Origin: Nipponacmea schrenckii
Lineage: Eukaryota > Mollusca > Gastropoda > Lottiidae
Length of the DNA stretch: 64,000 nt
Direction: 5' to 3'
NCBI GenBank assembly: GCA_030562195.1
Contig: JAUJPP010000011.1
Coordinates: forward strand, 9,052,001 to 9,116,000
Position 1 is the first letter of the stretch. Each line of letters starts with the position of its first letter. This document shows, one piece after another, positions 11,358 to 23,900 of this stretch. Position numbers and translations under genes: made by a program. The notes under the pieces are model-generated. The model ran no database searches. It was not told where the DNA came from and saw only the letters and a list, made by a program, of their open reading frames with translations.

Positions 11358-12167
11358 CGGTGGGTTCGTTTTGCCGCATTGCCCAACTCGCCGCATCGTG
11401 CCCAATTGCTTATAAAATACCTGTAAAACGAAACTACAGGTTTCTGATAAAATCTTTAATGGCGTCATTTGTTACACATGAAACGAAATATTTTTTATCT
11501 GTTGTTCCGCTGCAAGTGACTATATAATTTGGACCTGTCAGGAAAATCGATTCTGTAATATATCTGGAATGGAAAAAAACAAGCACAAAAGATGATACAA
11601 ATATATAAATCTTTAAAACAAAACATGTTCAAAAAATAAAATTGCTTATCCATGTGCAGGTGGCGGTTGAGCCACTGCTGAATTATATGGCACATCTAAT
11701 ATGAGAATTTTGAATTTTTGCTCACTTGATAACTCTGAGTTACTGTTAGGCGGGTGTGTACAAAACGAAGACTCAAAGACCTAAGACCTAAAAAAGGAAG
11801 ACCCCACGTGGTAAAAAACAAAGACCTTAGAAAAGGAAGACCCCACGAGGTAAAAAAACGAAGACCCTGTAAAAAAAATCCGACAAGACATAGGAATATT
11901 TCATTCAAATTTCACTCCAATGTTAAGCATGTCAATACGCCAATTTCCCCAGAAAATGAGCGGATTTTTTCACAGGTTCTTCGTTTTTTACCTCGTGGAG
12001 TCTTCCTTTTGTACCCTTTTTTCTGGGGAAATTGACGTATTGACAATGTGTAACAAATGACGCCATTATAGATTTTATCAGAAACCTGTAGTTTTGTTTT
12101 ACAGGTCTTTTATAAGCAATTCGGCACGATACGGCGAGTTGGGCAATGCGGCAAAACGAACCCACCG
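11358..12167. mobile_element. MULE-like foldback MITE (810 bp), 9-bp TSD
   Basis: Long terminal inverted repeats of about 125-140 bp start CGGTGGGTTCGTTTTGCCGC at the left and appear as the reverse complement at the right end (12167). The flanks are the identical 9-mer CATTTCTTA at 11349-11357 and 12168-12176. Long inverted repeats plus a 9-bp duplication fit Mutator-like elements. The centre has a tandem repeat built on GGAAGACCCCACG (about 11795-11870) and an inner inverted repeat around TTTCCCCAGAAAA. No transposase remains. Confidence 0.85.
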
Positions 12168-12315
12168 CATTTCTTAGATATGTATCTTATCAATAGGCAA
12201 CAAAATGCGTCCACTGATAGCATAGTTTCACAAATTGTTCCTTTTTTAAAAAAAAAGTCTGACCTAAATATTTTATATTATTTTTTAGTTACCTCCCTTG
12301 AAAAAATATTTTCTT

Positions 12316-12420
12316 GGGTGGACTGGAGTTATGAGTGAAGATGACTTATTCATCGGACTTTCACACACCGATCGAGATTAGAACCCACGTCCTTCATTTT
12401 CAACGCAAGATGCGACACTA
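12316..12420 (-). repeat. SINE-like fragment with possible B box
   Basis: It shares its 3' part with 8210-8267. On the minus strand GTGGGTTCTAATC resembles a pol III B box, which suggests a tRNA-derived SINE. It is short and decayed. The rest of 12168-12741 shows no other feature. Confidence 0.35.
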
Positions 12421-14452
12421 ATCGATTCATTTTGAAGGATGATATTAGGGGAGGGGGTAACAATGGCGTTTTAAGGAAATATTGTGAGGGGGGTACTAAG
12501 TTACGTAAGTATATAATGTAGGTTAAATTGTGATTCACTAAAAGACGCAGCTTTTTTACTATGTACATATAATGCATAAATCGTACGTCAAATAAAAGCA
12601 GGCGGTAGTATTTCCTTATACGATTTATCGCCTAATTAGCGTTGGAAAATGGCTGCCAACATGTTTTTAGTGGAGTGAATTAATCGACGACTAATCAGAA
12701 GAGGGGGGACTCAATTATAATACTCCTTCGCATTCTAAAGTTTAGGACAACGAATTAATATAATCACCATCAGTATTACTTGAATAAACCATGGGTAAAA
12801 CTGTGATAGGAAAAGGCAAGGCATTATCCAAATTCCGAGATTCGTAAAGGACTTCTAATTTAAGAATATTATGATGAAAATAATGTGATTCTCCTTCATC
12901 AAAGCGAGAACCATCTGTCAAACATTCTCCTTGTATTTCATGTATGTGAACGGAGATTTTGAAGCAGTTGTTTTATTTCTCTCTCGGTGTTATCTTTTTC
13001 AACTAAAGATCTTTTAATTAACATACATAGCTCAATTATTACGTTCTTCATCATTCATATTTAGGTTTTCATTCAGAATGTCATATAATGGGGATGCTAG
13101 ATGTGCAACATCTTTAAATGATAGATCTGATAGATCATCATAAACCTCAAACTGTTTCATTATTTTCTTTATTAAACTGTTAAAAGAGAGCTGTTTTGAA
13201 ATTTTCCAAACATTCTGTCCATCTAAAAAATTTATCACAATTAAACATAATTAATTCCAAGAAAGATGAAATCACTTAAACATGTTATACTATCTAAATT
13301 CCAAAATACTTCTATTTAAGGCATGTCAAAGTTGTAGAGGAAGAATAACTCTTGGTAGATAAACCTTAACCATCTGTGTGAAATCTTGGGATTTTTTTTA
13401 ATAACATATCTGAAATGTGCGCCATTAATCAAAATTCTCAAAGATTAATTAGATCATCCAAAACATGTTGCAGAAGAGTTGTGCTGAGATGGATTGTAAA
13501 AATTTCTGGGGAGTATTTTCAAAGAAACCTTTATGTATTTTGCCAAAGAACAGACGATGTCCTAAGTAATTGTTACTTTATCACCATCATTCTTCTACTA
13601 ATTTTGTTATTAGAAAAGCTGAATAAGCAAGGCTGAAAAGATTAAAACAATTGTCTCAACAAATAATACCAAACCATGATATTTAATTTATGAGTTTGAA
13701 AATGGATTTTATATTCTAAAAAGAAATTCTTTACAATAAGTCCTGAGCATTACATGGAGCAGAAAGGTAGCCACACAATATTTTCTGTTAAAATTGCATC
13801 AATAATAAAGAAAATGACCACAATTGACCGCTTTTAAATAATAAGAATAAGAGAGGTAATGTTACATAAAAAAAAAGTCTATATTCAAGAAGACAAAAAA
13901 TATTAAGAAAACAAACCTTTCTCCTTTAGTTATATTTAGGAAATGTAATGTAATTGGATGTCATGTTTACATATACATCCAAAAACACCGATAATATCAA
14001 GCTTGACATTTTTACACTTAGACCGCAGTAAACTGCCTGCTTCAAAATTCGAACATTCCTACAAGAAAATCACCAAAACATAAAAACAACAACCAGTAAG
14101 TCATGCTAGGCCAATTCATGGTGTCAAATTTACATTAAATGACGTTAAAATTATCTGGCTGCAGAATTTCTCAAGTTGACTCACCTAGGTGGAATGTGAA
14201 GAGGGATTAGGTTAGTTGTACATAACTCTCGTTTACATAAAATATGATACAAGATTTAATATTTCAACTTAAAACTTTCAAAATGTCTACTTTTAGTTGA
14301 AAATATTTAATGCCTAAACAAGTTGATTATAGACAAGACATATATTATATATATATTGAAATATAAATTCAAATTTCTCAGTAACATATGCATATTTTAT
14401 GCTGAAGAGGTAAGTCAAGTCACAACACATAAAATCTAGCAACTCTACTTAC

Positions 14453-14616
14453 CAGGCTGTTTTTATCTAAATTATAATCATCTACAAATTCTCTGTAATC
14501 TTTATCATACTTAAAATAGAGGCCTTGATGCCTAGTCTTCAAACCATGACTTACTCCTGAGGAAAGTTTGTGTACGAGACCAAAATTGGCATCCATAGAG
14601 ACGATAGATGGTTTCC
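14453..14616 (-). pseudogene. KDZ transposase catalytic-core fragment
   Basis: It encodes IVSMDANFGLVHK, then SHGLKTRHQGLYF and an acidic stretch, and ends at a CTG/GTAAGT donor. The D in SMDANF corresponds to the first acidic residue of the KDZ DDE core. The upstream splice acceptor appears lost. Confidence 0.75.
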
Positions 14617-15905
14617 GAAAAGATAATAACAGAATATTAAAAAAATAACTAAAATCTTATGTATAAAAAATTCCTAAATTATGTAATGAAACCTTTTAAT
14701 TGACAGACCAGTATACCCCAAGGCTGGGCACTCTTGCATTGTGAGTCCATTTAATTCAATATTTATTCCATTTAAATCAGGTATTTGGAGAAAAGGGACT
14801 TAAAAAGTATCTTTAAGTATGAGGATTCAAACATACAGACACATGTATTGTACTCACATCTTGACATACAGGACATTCTCTTCCGATTGTTGATGTAGAA
14901 ATGGAATGCCTGGTATTTAGGTTACTGCGATGGAACATATACTCAAGCAGACATTCCCCAACAAGAGAACGGTAAATTTCTGTTTAGTACAATGATTGAA
15001 ATTAAGAACACATTAAATATAAAATAATTATTACACTTGATCACGGAAATATGAACATAATAGTGTTTAATTTGCCCTTTTGTTTTTGTTTTTTCCAAAA
15101 TAAAACGCCCATTTTTTTTATTTGTAAGCCTCAACGACATTGTTAAAACAAAAGGTTGCAAAAGCTTCATAGATCTGTAATCTGAAAATTGGCATTCAAT
15201 TGGTTTTCTAAATTTAATTAACATGTCCAAATTATGTAGGCCTACTATAAGTTATAGTATAACCCCTTTCAAATAAATTTTCTTGGTTTTCAAATCGCAT
15301 TTAAATTATGTATTTTGACTACACTACGATATAAACCAATTGGACTGTTATGCCCTGTTAGATGGTCTCTTATTTTCAAAGTTGAGACAGTATAAAGTCA
15401 CAATGATAGTTACTAATATAATTACCAACAAATCTTAAATTGAACGCTTACTTGTATCACAGAGGGCATTTTAAAGAAATTCTGCTTCTGAATAGCCTCA
15501 GAAAAACTTTTGGTTGATACTTGACAATGTAACTGTAAAACAGCCAGTAACTCCATCAAGTTCATATCAAATGCCACTTTTGGATTGGATGGGGTCGATG
15601 GCCAAAGAAGATACCTTAAAAGTGTTGTCGCCGGTTCTTCCAAATTACAGAATGTAACATTTATAGTTTTCTGCAAACCCATAAAAAGATATGTTGAAAT
15701 AAATAAATATATATAATCTTTTATCAGTTGTTTCAAAACTGGAGTAAAATAGTCAAGGATGCAAGTATGAAAAAGAGTCTACACTGATATCTAAGCTTTC
15801 AGTTATTCTGCATCTTACTTATGATTTCAATGATTTTCATATTCATAATAAAAGGTTTAAGACCACAGACTCTTCCCTATAAGTTGGTACCCCATCACTT
15901 TAAGG

Positions 15906-16226
15906 TTATGAACTGTTTTGATTTATTTGGAAACAATGCTTATCTGAATCATGAAATAGAGTGAGCTGATGCATATGCACTCCACATGGTTCACAAAAAT
16001 AAGCCATAGGACCACAGGTGTCGCACTTGAGAATTTCTTCTTCATTTTCACCACATAGGCTGCATTGACTGGTGGCAGGACTGAAGTTTTCTATATGGCT
16101 TGTAAAAAGTTTATCTCTGATTGCATCCCATTTACTTGGAAGTTTTACTTTTTTCTGATGGTATGGTATATCTTTAAAAATTATATAAGACAGAATGAAT
16201 GGTTTGGTATAGGTTTGGCTGGGACA
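15906..16226 (-). pseudogene. KDZ-associated CxC zinc-binding cluster
   Basis: It encodes CSLCGENEEEILKCDTCG, then YFCEPCGVHMH and FHDSDKHC, the Cys/His pattern found N-terminal to KDZ transposases. It reads openly from a possible acceptor CATTCAG (16230-16227) to a stop at 15908-15906. Confidence 0.75.
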
Positions 16227-16730
16227 CTGAATGGAAGGGGTTACCTTTTATTGCTCTAGTGCCTCGGAATATTTATTATTCTATTCAGGCCTCTAATGAC
16301 ATTTGAACTAATCTGTAGGCTAATTAAGCGCTAAAGGTTTTTTGTGCATCGTGTTGACTCACTGCTGCTGCTAGGTCTAGGTTGTATCAGGTGGTGAAAC
16401 AGTGTAGTCTAGGGTGGGCTGTGTTGTGGTTAGGGTTAGGTAGGGTAGGCCTAATGAGGTGTGTGTGAAGGAGGGGAGTGGTGATGGATTTTAGACATAT
16501 TGGCTAGAACTTACTTGATATGGTTATGTTCAATCCATCCAAATCGGGTGTTGTTAGTGTAGGCCTACTAAAAGATAATGATGGTGTTGTCCCAGTCGTT
16601 TATGCTGTTACGGTTTCTGCAGAATCTTGCTCTGAGTTCTATGGACTAATAGTGATCGTCGATTAACTTTACTATAAGTCACTCGTTTGTAGGATGGCAC
16701 ATTGTATTTAACGATTCTTCTTCTGGGCAT

Positions 16731-17454
16731 CTTGATATGGCTAATCAAACATGTCTGTCTCTAGCCTCTCAAACGAAGTGAACGTAGTTAACTACCTTTT
16801 GAATCTCTATCTTGACTTAATAAAAAAAGAACCTCAGGAGTACAGGGTTATTGGAACTTAAATGTTCAGAAGATACCCATGTATTGGCCTGGATGGACAG
16901 CATCCATGGGTAGGTACTTAGCGTGGAGGCCAAATTTATCCACCAAGTATACATAAAGCTAGGGAAATTCATTTGAAAAAAAAAACACTTCTACATAGCT
17001 TCGACTTCCCACTTTACATTAATTCTATGGATTCATTATCGAAGAAATAAATTAAATTTTATTTTGAAACAATCGAATAATATCAGAGGATAATATATTT
17101 TCACTTTTTTTAATGAATGCTCTTAAAGAATATTTATTTGAATTTTCGGTCCGCATTCAGCAAAAGCTTGTTCCAGAAAACCCGCCTTATAAAGCATCAA
17201 CTAAAAGCTAAGAGCCGCACAAATGAAGATGAAGGCGAACAAAAAAATAAACTCTCAATGTAATCTCTTAAAGACAAGGAAAAAAGATTTAGTACAGGAA
17301 ATTAAAAAGGAATGGGATAAGTTGCCAAAAAATAGAGATAGCAACCATTTAATATAGTTATCTAACCAAACCAGAGAGAAATGGTTACTGTTTCTAACAT
17401 CAACTTGTTCTTTCATTTGTTTCATTAAAAAAAGTTTATTTTTTACGATTATAT
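16731..17454. other. No gene recognised
   Basis: AT-rich sequence between the KDZ relic and the satellite. Short open frames have no recognisable content. Confidence 0.5.
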
Positions 17455-18535
17455 CTTCTACAACATTAAATATTGGCCCTTGTTGTTCATTAACAGTAAA
17501 TATTGGCCCCGCCCTGTTCATAAACAGTAAATGTTGGCCCCGCCCTGTTCATAAACAGTAAATGTTGGCCCCTTGCTGTTCATTAACAGTAAATGTTGGC
17601 CCCTTGCTGTTCATTAACAGTAAATATTGGCCCCTAGCTGTTCATTAACAGTAAATATTGGCCCTTTGCTGTTCATTTACTGTAAATATTGGCCCCTTGC
17701 TGTTCTATATGTACGTTTCTTTTAAATTGAACAACAAAATATGAAGATTAAATTGTGCTTCCATTGGTTTCTTTAAAAAAAAGTTTTATTAATTACGATT
17801 ATTATATCTTCTACAACAGTAAATATTTTCCCGTGTTGTTCATTAACAGTAAATATTGGCCCCTTGCTGTTCATTAACAGTAAATATTGGCCCCTTTCTG
17901 TTCATTAACTGTAAATATTGGCCCTTTGCTGTTCTATATGTAAGTTTCTTTTAAATTGAACAACAAAATATGAAGATTAAATTGTGCTTCCATTTGTTTC
18001 TTTAAAAAAAAAGGTTTTATTATTTACGATTATTATATCTTCTACAACAGTAAATATTTTCCCGTGTTGTTCATTAACTGTAAATATTGGCCCCTTGCTG
18101 TTCATTAACTGTAAATATTGGCCCCTTGCTGTTCATTAACATTGGCCCCTTGCTGTTCATTAACATTGGCCCCTTGCTGTTCATTAACAGTAAATATTGG
18201 CTCCTTGCTGTTCATTTATTGTAAATATTGGCCCCTTGCTGTTCATAAACTGTAAATATTGGCCCGTGCTGTTCATTAACAGTAAATATTTGCCCGCCCC
18301 GTTCATTAACTGTAAATATTGGCCCCTTGCTGTTCATTAACTGTAAATATTGGCCCCTTGATGTTTCTTAACTGTTAATATTGGCCCCTTGCTGTTCATT
18401 AACTGTAAATATTGACCCCTTGCTGTTCATTAACTGTAAATATTGACCCCTTGCTGTTCATTAACAGTAAATATTTGCCCACCCTGTTCATTAACAGTCA
18501 ATATTGGCCATTGGCCCGCCCTGTTCGTTATCTTA
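17455..18535. repeat. 30-31 bp satellite, interrupted by a duplicated block of about 130 bp
   Basis: The core unit is TTCATTAACAGTAAATATT followed by GGCCCCTTGCTG. Most units alternate TTAACAG and TTAACTG. A non-repeat block starting CTATATGTA and ending CCCGTGTTG appears twice (about 17704-17835 and 17934-18066), so the array grew partly by duplication of a larger segment of about 230 bp. Shortened units occur near 18130-18170. Confidence 0.9.
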
Positions 18536-18883
18536 ATACATTAGAACAGCCTTTTGGATACTTCATTCTATGAATAGTGGCAGATGTGGATTATTACACA
18601 TATCTATTGATTGGTACTATATTATTTAACGGATTCTGGATATATACTATAAAGTGTCCCTTACTCCCCTCCATCGATTTCATCTGAAACGTACCAGTTA
18701 TTCTGAATCGTTAGTTTTCGGGAAAGGGAGGGGTTGAATCTCCCAAATGTACAGGCCTAGGGTGGAACAAATATCTTATTGAGAAATTGGGATCTGGATC
18801 TGTTGGATGATTTTCTTCTCTTCTGATCTGAAATTAAAATAAAATAAAATAACTCGCCCGATGGGCGAGGAGTATAGTACCTG

Positions 18884-20400
18884 TTAAGTACAGATTATTT
18901 TTAGTTTGCTATGAACAAGGTTGTCATTCTGATTTTTTGAATATGCCACTATCATTTTCTGTTTATAGACGTGAGGAAATTTCTCTGGAAGACTCTTATA
19001 ATGGGTTTGAACTATCTTACTTGCTTTATTACTGGTTGTATTGAATGGAACTACAAAGGGTGCTATGCCTACACTGTGGTGAATATTAAGTCTTATGGGT
19101 CTTGCTGTATTCAATGTCTCAATCCAATGGGCTTCTCTAGATGGATGGAATTTGGTAGTTTCATCTTCGGGCAAGTCGATTTCTATGCGCTCAATTGGGG
19201 TTAGGGTGAGATCGTCAAGTGAATGGTCGTCAAGATTGAAATGGTTAGAAACAGGCTTGTCTTTTTTTAATTTAATATCTGATCTGTGAGCATTAAAACG
19301 AGTGCGTAATTTGTTCTTTGTTTCCCCGATATACTGTTTGGGACATTTTTTACATGAAATTAAGTATATTACATTCGAGTTTTCACATGTTAGATGCTCT
19401 TGGATCGGGTATCTTTTATTCGTAGAGTTACTTAGAAAATAATGCGTTTCTGATATAAAGGGACATGATTTGCATCTGGTTGACATACATGGGGCACTCC
19501 TTAAACCTGGAGGCACTTCGGCATAAAGTCTATTTTTAGCTGCTAACTGTGCTTATGTGGAATTTTTTTATGTTTCTTAAAAATCGTGTGTCCACGCTCT
19601 TTCAGTTTTGAGAAAACAATCGTACAGGCTTGGATGAGATCAGAAGACCTTGTGCAAATTCGGTGAAATCGTAAAACTTGTGACTTAATTATTCCAGAAA
19701 ATGTATGTTTTGGATGAAATGAGCTCTTATGCAAAAGTTGTATCGGTTTCTTTGAAATATACTTTAATATCTAATTTATTAGTCTCTGCTATGGAATCTC
19801 CTTTAAAAACAGTAGTATCGAGAAAATCTATGCTTTTGTGACTGACGTTGGCTGTTAGTTTGATGGACGGGTGGAGGTTGTTGAGGATTTCAAAAAATTG
19901 CCAAAATTGTTCTATGGAGTAAGTCCAAACCACGAAAATGTCATCTAAGAAGCGTCCATAGAAAAGTGGGTCAAATGGACAAGGGGTAATACCTCACGTT
20001 CCCACTCTGCCATGAAAAGGTTTGCGTATGAAGGGGCGAATCGTTTGCCCATGGCTGTACCTGAGGTTTGTAGATATGTTTTACCATTAAATGTGAAATC
20101 ATTGCGACTAAGACAAATCTCTAAAAGCTGTAGAATTGCATCGTCGGGTCTGTCTGGATCTGGGTTTCTATCAAAAGCTTTGCGAACTGCCATAAGGCCA
20201 GTAGTGTTGTCGATATTGGTGTACATAGAAGTTACGTCTATTGAAATTAGAATAGCATTTGAAGGGACTTTGAGGTTTTTTATTTTATTGACAAAGTCAG
20301 TTGTGTCCTTAAGGTAGGCTCGATGTTGACATGCTAGTGGTAGTAAGAAATGATCGATGTATTCTGACAACGCACTCTTGCAAACAGCTCCGTTAGACTA
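18884..20400 (-). mobile_element. 5'-truncated Penelope-like element (RT plus GIY-YIG), decayed
   Basis: Reverse transcriptase blocks: SIDVTSMYTNI (about 20230), TSGTAMGKRFAPSYANLF (about 20030-20070) and FLDDIFVVW (about 19930-19960). Downstream lie SIDFLDTTVFK and then a C-terminal GIY-YIG endonuclease (VIYLISCKKC, then QYIGETKNKLRTRFNAH, about 19290-19390). This order is diagnostic for Penelope-like elements. Frame shifts at about 19980, 19730 and 19540 break the reading frame, and the RT begins abruptly near 20370-20400, so the copy is a 5'-truncated insert. Confidence 0.88.
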
Positions 20401-20707
20401 CGTCCAATGTGCTTCTGAATAGGGAACTATAAAGTCCATCGTCATATTTCTAGTAATGAAAACGTCATTTCCGCTGTAAAGACCTTAGAATGGCTTCACA
20501 CTCTTTGTACTTGACTGGTAGTCAGGCCTTGAAGCATCGCTAGTAAAGTAAACAATATGGCAATAACATTTCAAAGAATTAATGATTTGTCATGTCTCTC
20601 GAAAATTTAAAAGTTTTAGCCAGCCCACGTACAAGGAACTATGTTTTTAGAATTTGGTTGTCAGGTCGAACACAAACTTGGAACAAAAAAAGAAATTGAT
20701 TTAAATA

Positions 20708-20713
20708 TTTATT
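20708..20713 (-). promoter_or_regulatory. Candidate polyadenylation signal AATAAA of gene 2
   Basis: AATAAA lies on the minus strand 94 nt beyond the stop codon at 20807. Position and sequence fit, but AT-rich DNA makes chance matches common. Confidence 0.4.
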
Positions 20714-20806
20714 CTATTTTTAATCCGGTAAGTAGAATCTATCGTTGGTTATGGTTGATTTTCAATTCGACAAGATGGTTGACTAAAAATTAAATATCTT
20801 AATCGA

Positions 20807-20970
20807 TTAGAAATCCTTTTCAAATTCGAAATCATCATCGCCAAATAAAAAAGTATCTTCGCTACTATTGTCTCCTTCGAATCCATCAGCCCAATCTTGA
20901 TCTTCCCAAGGCCAGTCGATATCGAAGTCTATCTGTCCTCGGGTATGTCTCACTGTGGATCGTCTTTCAC
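20807..20970 (-). CDS. Gene 2 last exon: acidic aromatic tail
   Basis: It is 164 nt, phase 1 start, with an acceptor TTTTATAG. The split codon gives the sixth Cys of module 14, then ERRSTVRH, then about 40 residues dominated by Asp, Glu, Trp and Phe (for example DFDIDWPWEDQDW and FGDDDFEFEKDF). The ERR-S step at the border between module and tail could be a processing site. The acidic tail might bind calcium or a basic partner (inference). Confidence 0.85.
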
Positions 20971-23900
20971 CTATAAAACATCAACAACCATAAAAGAATA
21001 TTTATCTGCATATCACGAACAGTTACTGAGTGATCGCAAGTTTATAAAGTGAACATGCATTGACTAATGGCAAGTATTAGAAATAATTGAACACGGATTG
21101 CGGTTCAGATTCTTAAGGGAATCAAAAAGCAGCCATTGAGTGTACTACAAATGTTCAGGGTATACATGGCTTACCATTGGTAATAAAACAGACTTAAGAC
21201 AACACTATATGTGGGGATATAGGTTAACAAGGTTACATGGCAAGGTGGGGTGTAGGTATTATTCAGTAGATGCAATTTGTCTTCTGTATACACATTTAAA
21301 ACAATTCCAATATCCCATCGAGATTTGACTTTAATGACCATTTATAAGCTCTTAGTTTCTTGAGAGCCAATTCATCAATAGTTAACAATGGTTAGCTTAG
21401 CATGGTTAGAAAATAATGACAATTAGACTGTTGGATTACAATGCCATTCTCATATAATGAGATTGCCTGGACCACACCCTCCTATATTAAACTAGACACA
21501 AACTTACAGGTATCAGTAAGTACTGTTTTAAAATGTTTAAAGAACTTTCTGTTAGATTTAGGTAGTCGACATTCTCTCGCCACCTGTCGATAGCAAGTTA
21601 GGGTTCTGAAACCAATCCTGTAAGATATTAAATATTACCATATAATAAGAGTTCAAATCATAAAGACAAATTCTTAATCACTTGTGTCACTTACTAACTG
21701 TGCAATATATACAACAAGTGAATGATTAAACAGATATCAATGTCCAATTACAGCTTACACAAGACCATTCTTAGCCCTTACTATGTACCTGAAAGACTGT
21801 GTATCAATGAGTTCTAATTATCCCTGTTGGCCAAAGTCTCATCATATGTACTAACATCGAACACAGATATGAAACCTGAACATACCTGCAATCTGTTTCA
21901 CTGATATTATCACCATTCATAATACCATTAGCTTTACTATCACACACCTTGATGTCATTACTACATTTCTCGGTAAATTTACTCCTACTCTTACTGTTTT
22001 TATAAGAGCCCACTGGACCTATAATATAATAATACACTGGAATTATGAAGGAGCAGTATTCACGAAAACTTAACCAAGATAAAATCAAGATTATAGAAAA
22101 GTAGGAATCTCAGTGGATAATTAAAGTAAATTTGAAACAGATTTAAGTGATTGGTTTATCAGATGACCGGGACACTCAAAACAGTTAAGTTGGCGAGAAT
22201 AAGGTCCCAAAACGCTACACGTATCGGACTTTATTGCTTAGAGCAGTGATGCCGTAACTGTCTTTTTAAGGGTTGGTTACGGTAAAAGTGTAACAAGAAA
22301 AATTAGAACAATTCAATATGTTCATTGCTTGATTGAAGAGTATGGAAATCACAAAACCATAATCAAAATAGAATATTCACTACAGGTTAATGGCAATCAT
22401 TCAAGACACTACAGATTAAGCCAGAAGAAGGTGTTTTCAGTACTTACATATTTTATTCAAATTTTCAAAATTAGAAAATTGTTGTTTAGCAGATTCTGGT
22501 AACAAACTACTACACTCTAAAGTCACCTTTTTAATACACGCCATAGATCGTCTTAATGAACTGTAATAGTGATAACTCAAGAATGAAATATCATACATAA
22601 TATGTTACTTGGTAAATAAAACATAATCAGATGATAAAATAAAATATATCACACTAAAGCTTGATAATTCAATGTGTATATTTTTCAGGTGGCATGCAGT
22701 GAAGCTAATACCATCATCAGATGTTAAATAGAATGTAGCTAATACCATCATAAGATGGTAAATAGAATGTAGCTAATACCATCATCAGATGGTAAATAGA
22801 ATGTAGCTAATACCATCATCAGATGGTAAATAGAATGTAGCTAATACCATCATCAGATGGTAAATAGAATGTAGCTAATACCATCATCAGATGGTAAATA
22901 GAATGTAGCTAATACCATCATCAGATGGTAAATAGAATGTAGCTAATACCATCATCAGATGGTAAATAGAATGTAGCTAATACCATCATCAGATGGTAAA
23001 TAGAATGTAGCTAATACCATCATCAGATGGTAAATAGAATGTAGCTAATACCATCATCAGATGGTAAATAGAATGTAGCTAATACCATCATCAGATGGTA
23101 AATAGAATGTAGCTAATACCATCATCAGATGGTAAATAGAATGTAGCTAATGTCATCATCAGATGGTAAATAGAATGTAGCTAATATCATCATCAGATGG
23201 TAAATAGAATGTAGCTAATTCCATCATCAGATGGTAAATAGAATGTAGCTAATACCATCATCAGATGGTAAATAGAATGTAGCTAATACCATCATCAGAT
23301 GGTAAATAAATGTAGCTAATACCATCATCAGATGGTAAATAGAATGTAGCTAATACCATCATCAGATGGTAAATAGAATGTAGCTAATACCATCATCAGA
23401 TGGTAAATAGAATGTAGCTAATACCTTCACCAGATGGTAAATAGAATGTAGCTAATACCATCATCAGATGGTAAATAGAATGTAGCTAATACTATCATCA
23501 GATGGATCAAGATGCACCATTTTGAAGAGTAGTCAAATTAAATGTCCATGAGGTTAATTTAAAAGTAACAAAAAGATCAAATTTCCAATGATAAATGTAT
23601 TCACATGAAGGAATCTTTGTACCCAAGACGATATACTATTTGAACAATCCGACTTTTGTGTCTGTTGAAAAAAAAAATCCAGTAAATAAAACGTCATTTG
23701 GAATTAGACGACGTATTTTTACGGTTTCGTTAAATGCTTTAATACACAGATTCCTCTCCAGAAGCCTATAGAGGCCTTCGTTTTACAGGAGTATACTTAC
23801 GGGCACATGATTTTATTATCTTCATGTAAAGGAACTTTAGCCATCAACCCAGCGCATTTTTTATATTTACTCATACATTTTTCATGGTTACTGTTTGGTG

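Larger units (their letters stand above)
12742..16730 (-). pseudogene. Decayed KDZ-superfamily (Zisupton-like) DNA transposon
   Basis: Minus-strand exon-like fragments in order: a basic N-terminal start 16730-16608 (tentative), a CxC zinc cluster 16226-15906, an N-terminal KDZ segment 15670-15452, an ECPVCQD segment 14941-14858, a catalytic core segment 14616-14453 and C-terminal pieces 13226-13032 and about 13020-12742. The KDZ family is recognised from the Cys cluster, the LLWPSTPSNPKVAF block and the SMDANFGLVHK block with the first catalytic Asp. Frame breaks (near 12930), missing acceptors and a missing stretch between 14453 and 13226 show that it is dead. The element ends were not resolved. 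Confidence 0.75.

Noticed and set aside
11336..12165. Open frames in opposite directions with similar proteins
   Set aside because: They are the inverted arms of the foldback MITE, so the likeness is structural, not coding.
13415..13636. Plus-strand open frame of 73 codons
   Set aside because: No recognisable content; lies opposite the decayed KDZ transposon.
16430..16455. TTAGGG-like words as interstitial telomere repeat
   Set aside because: Only one or two imperfect units; chance is sufficient.
12674..16672. TTAATCGACGA near both ends of the KDZ relic as terminal inverted repeats
   Set aside because: The match is only 11 bp, and the right-hand one falls inside a possible N-terminal coding segment; not convincing.
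22697..23505. CRISPR-like regular repeats (also 29876-30855 and 17455-18535)
   Set aside because: There are no unique spacers, and the arrays lie in or near animal genes; they are satellites.
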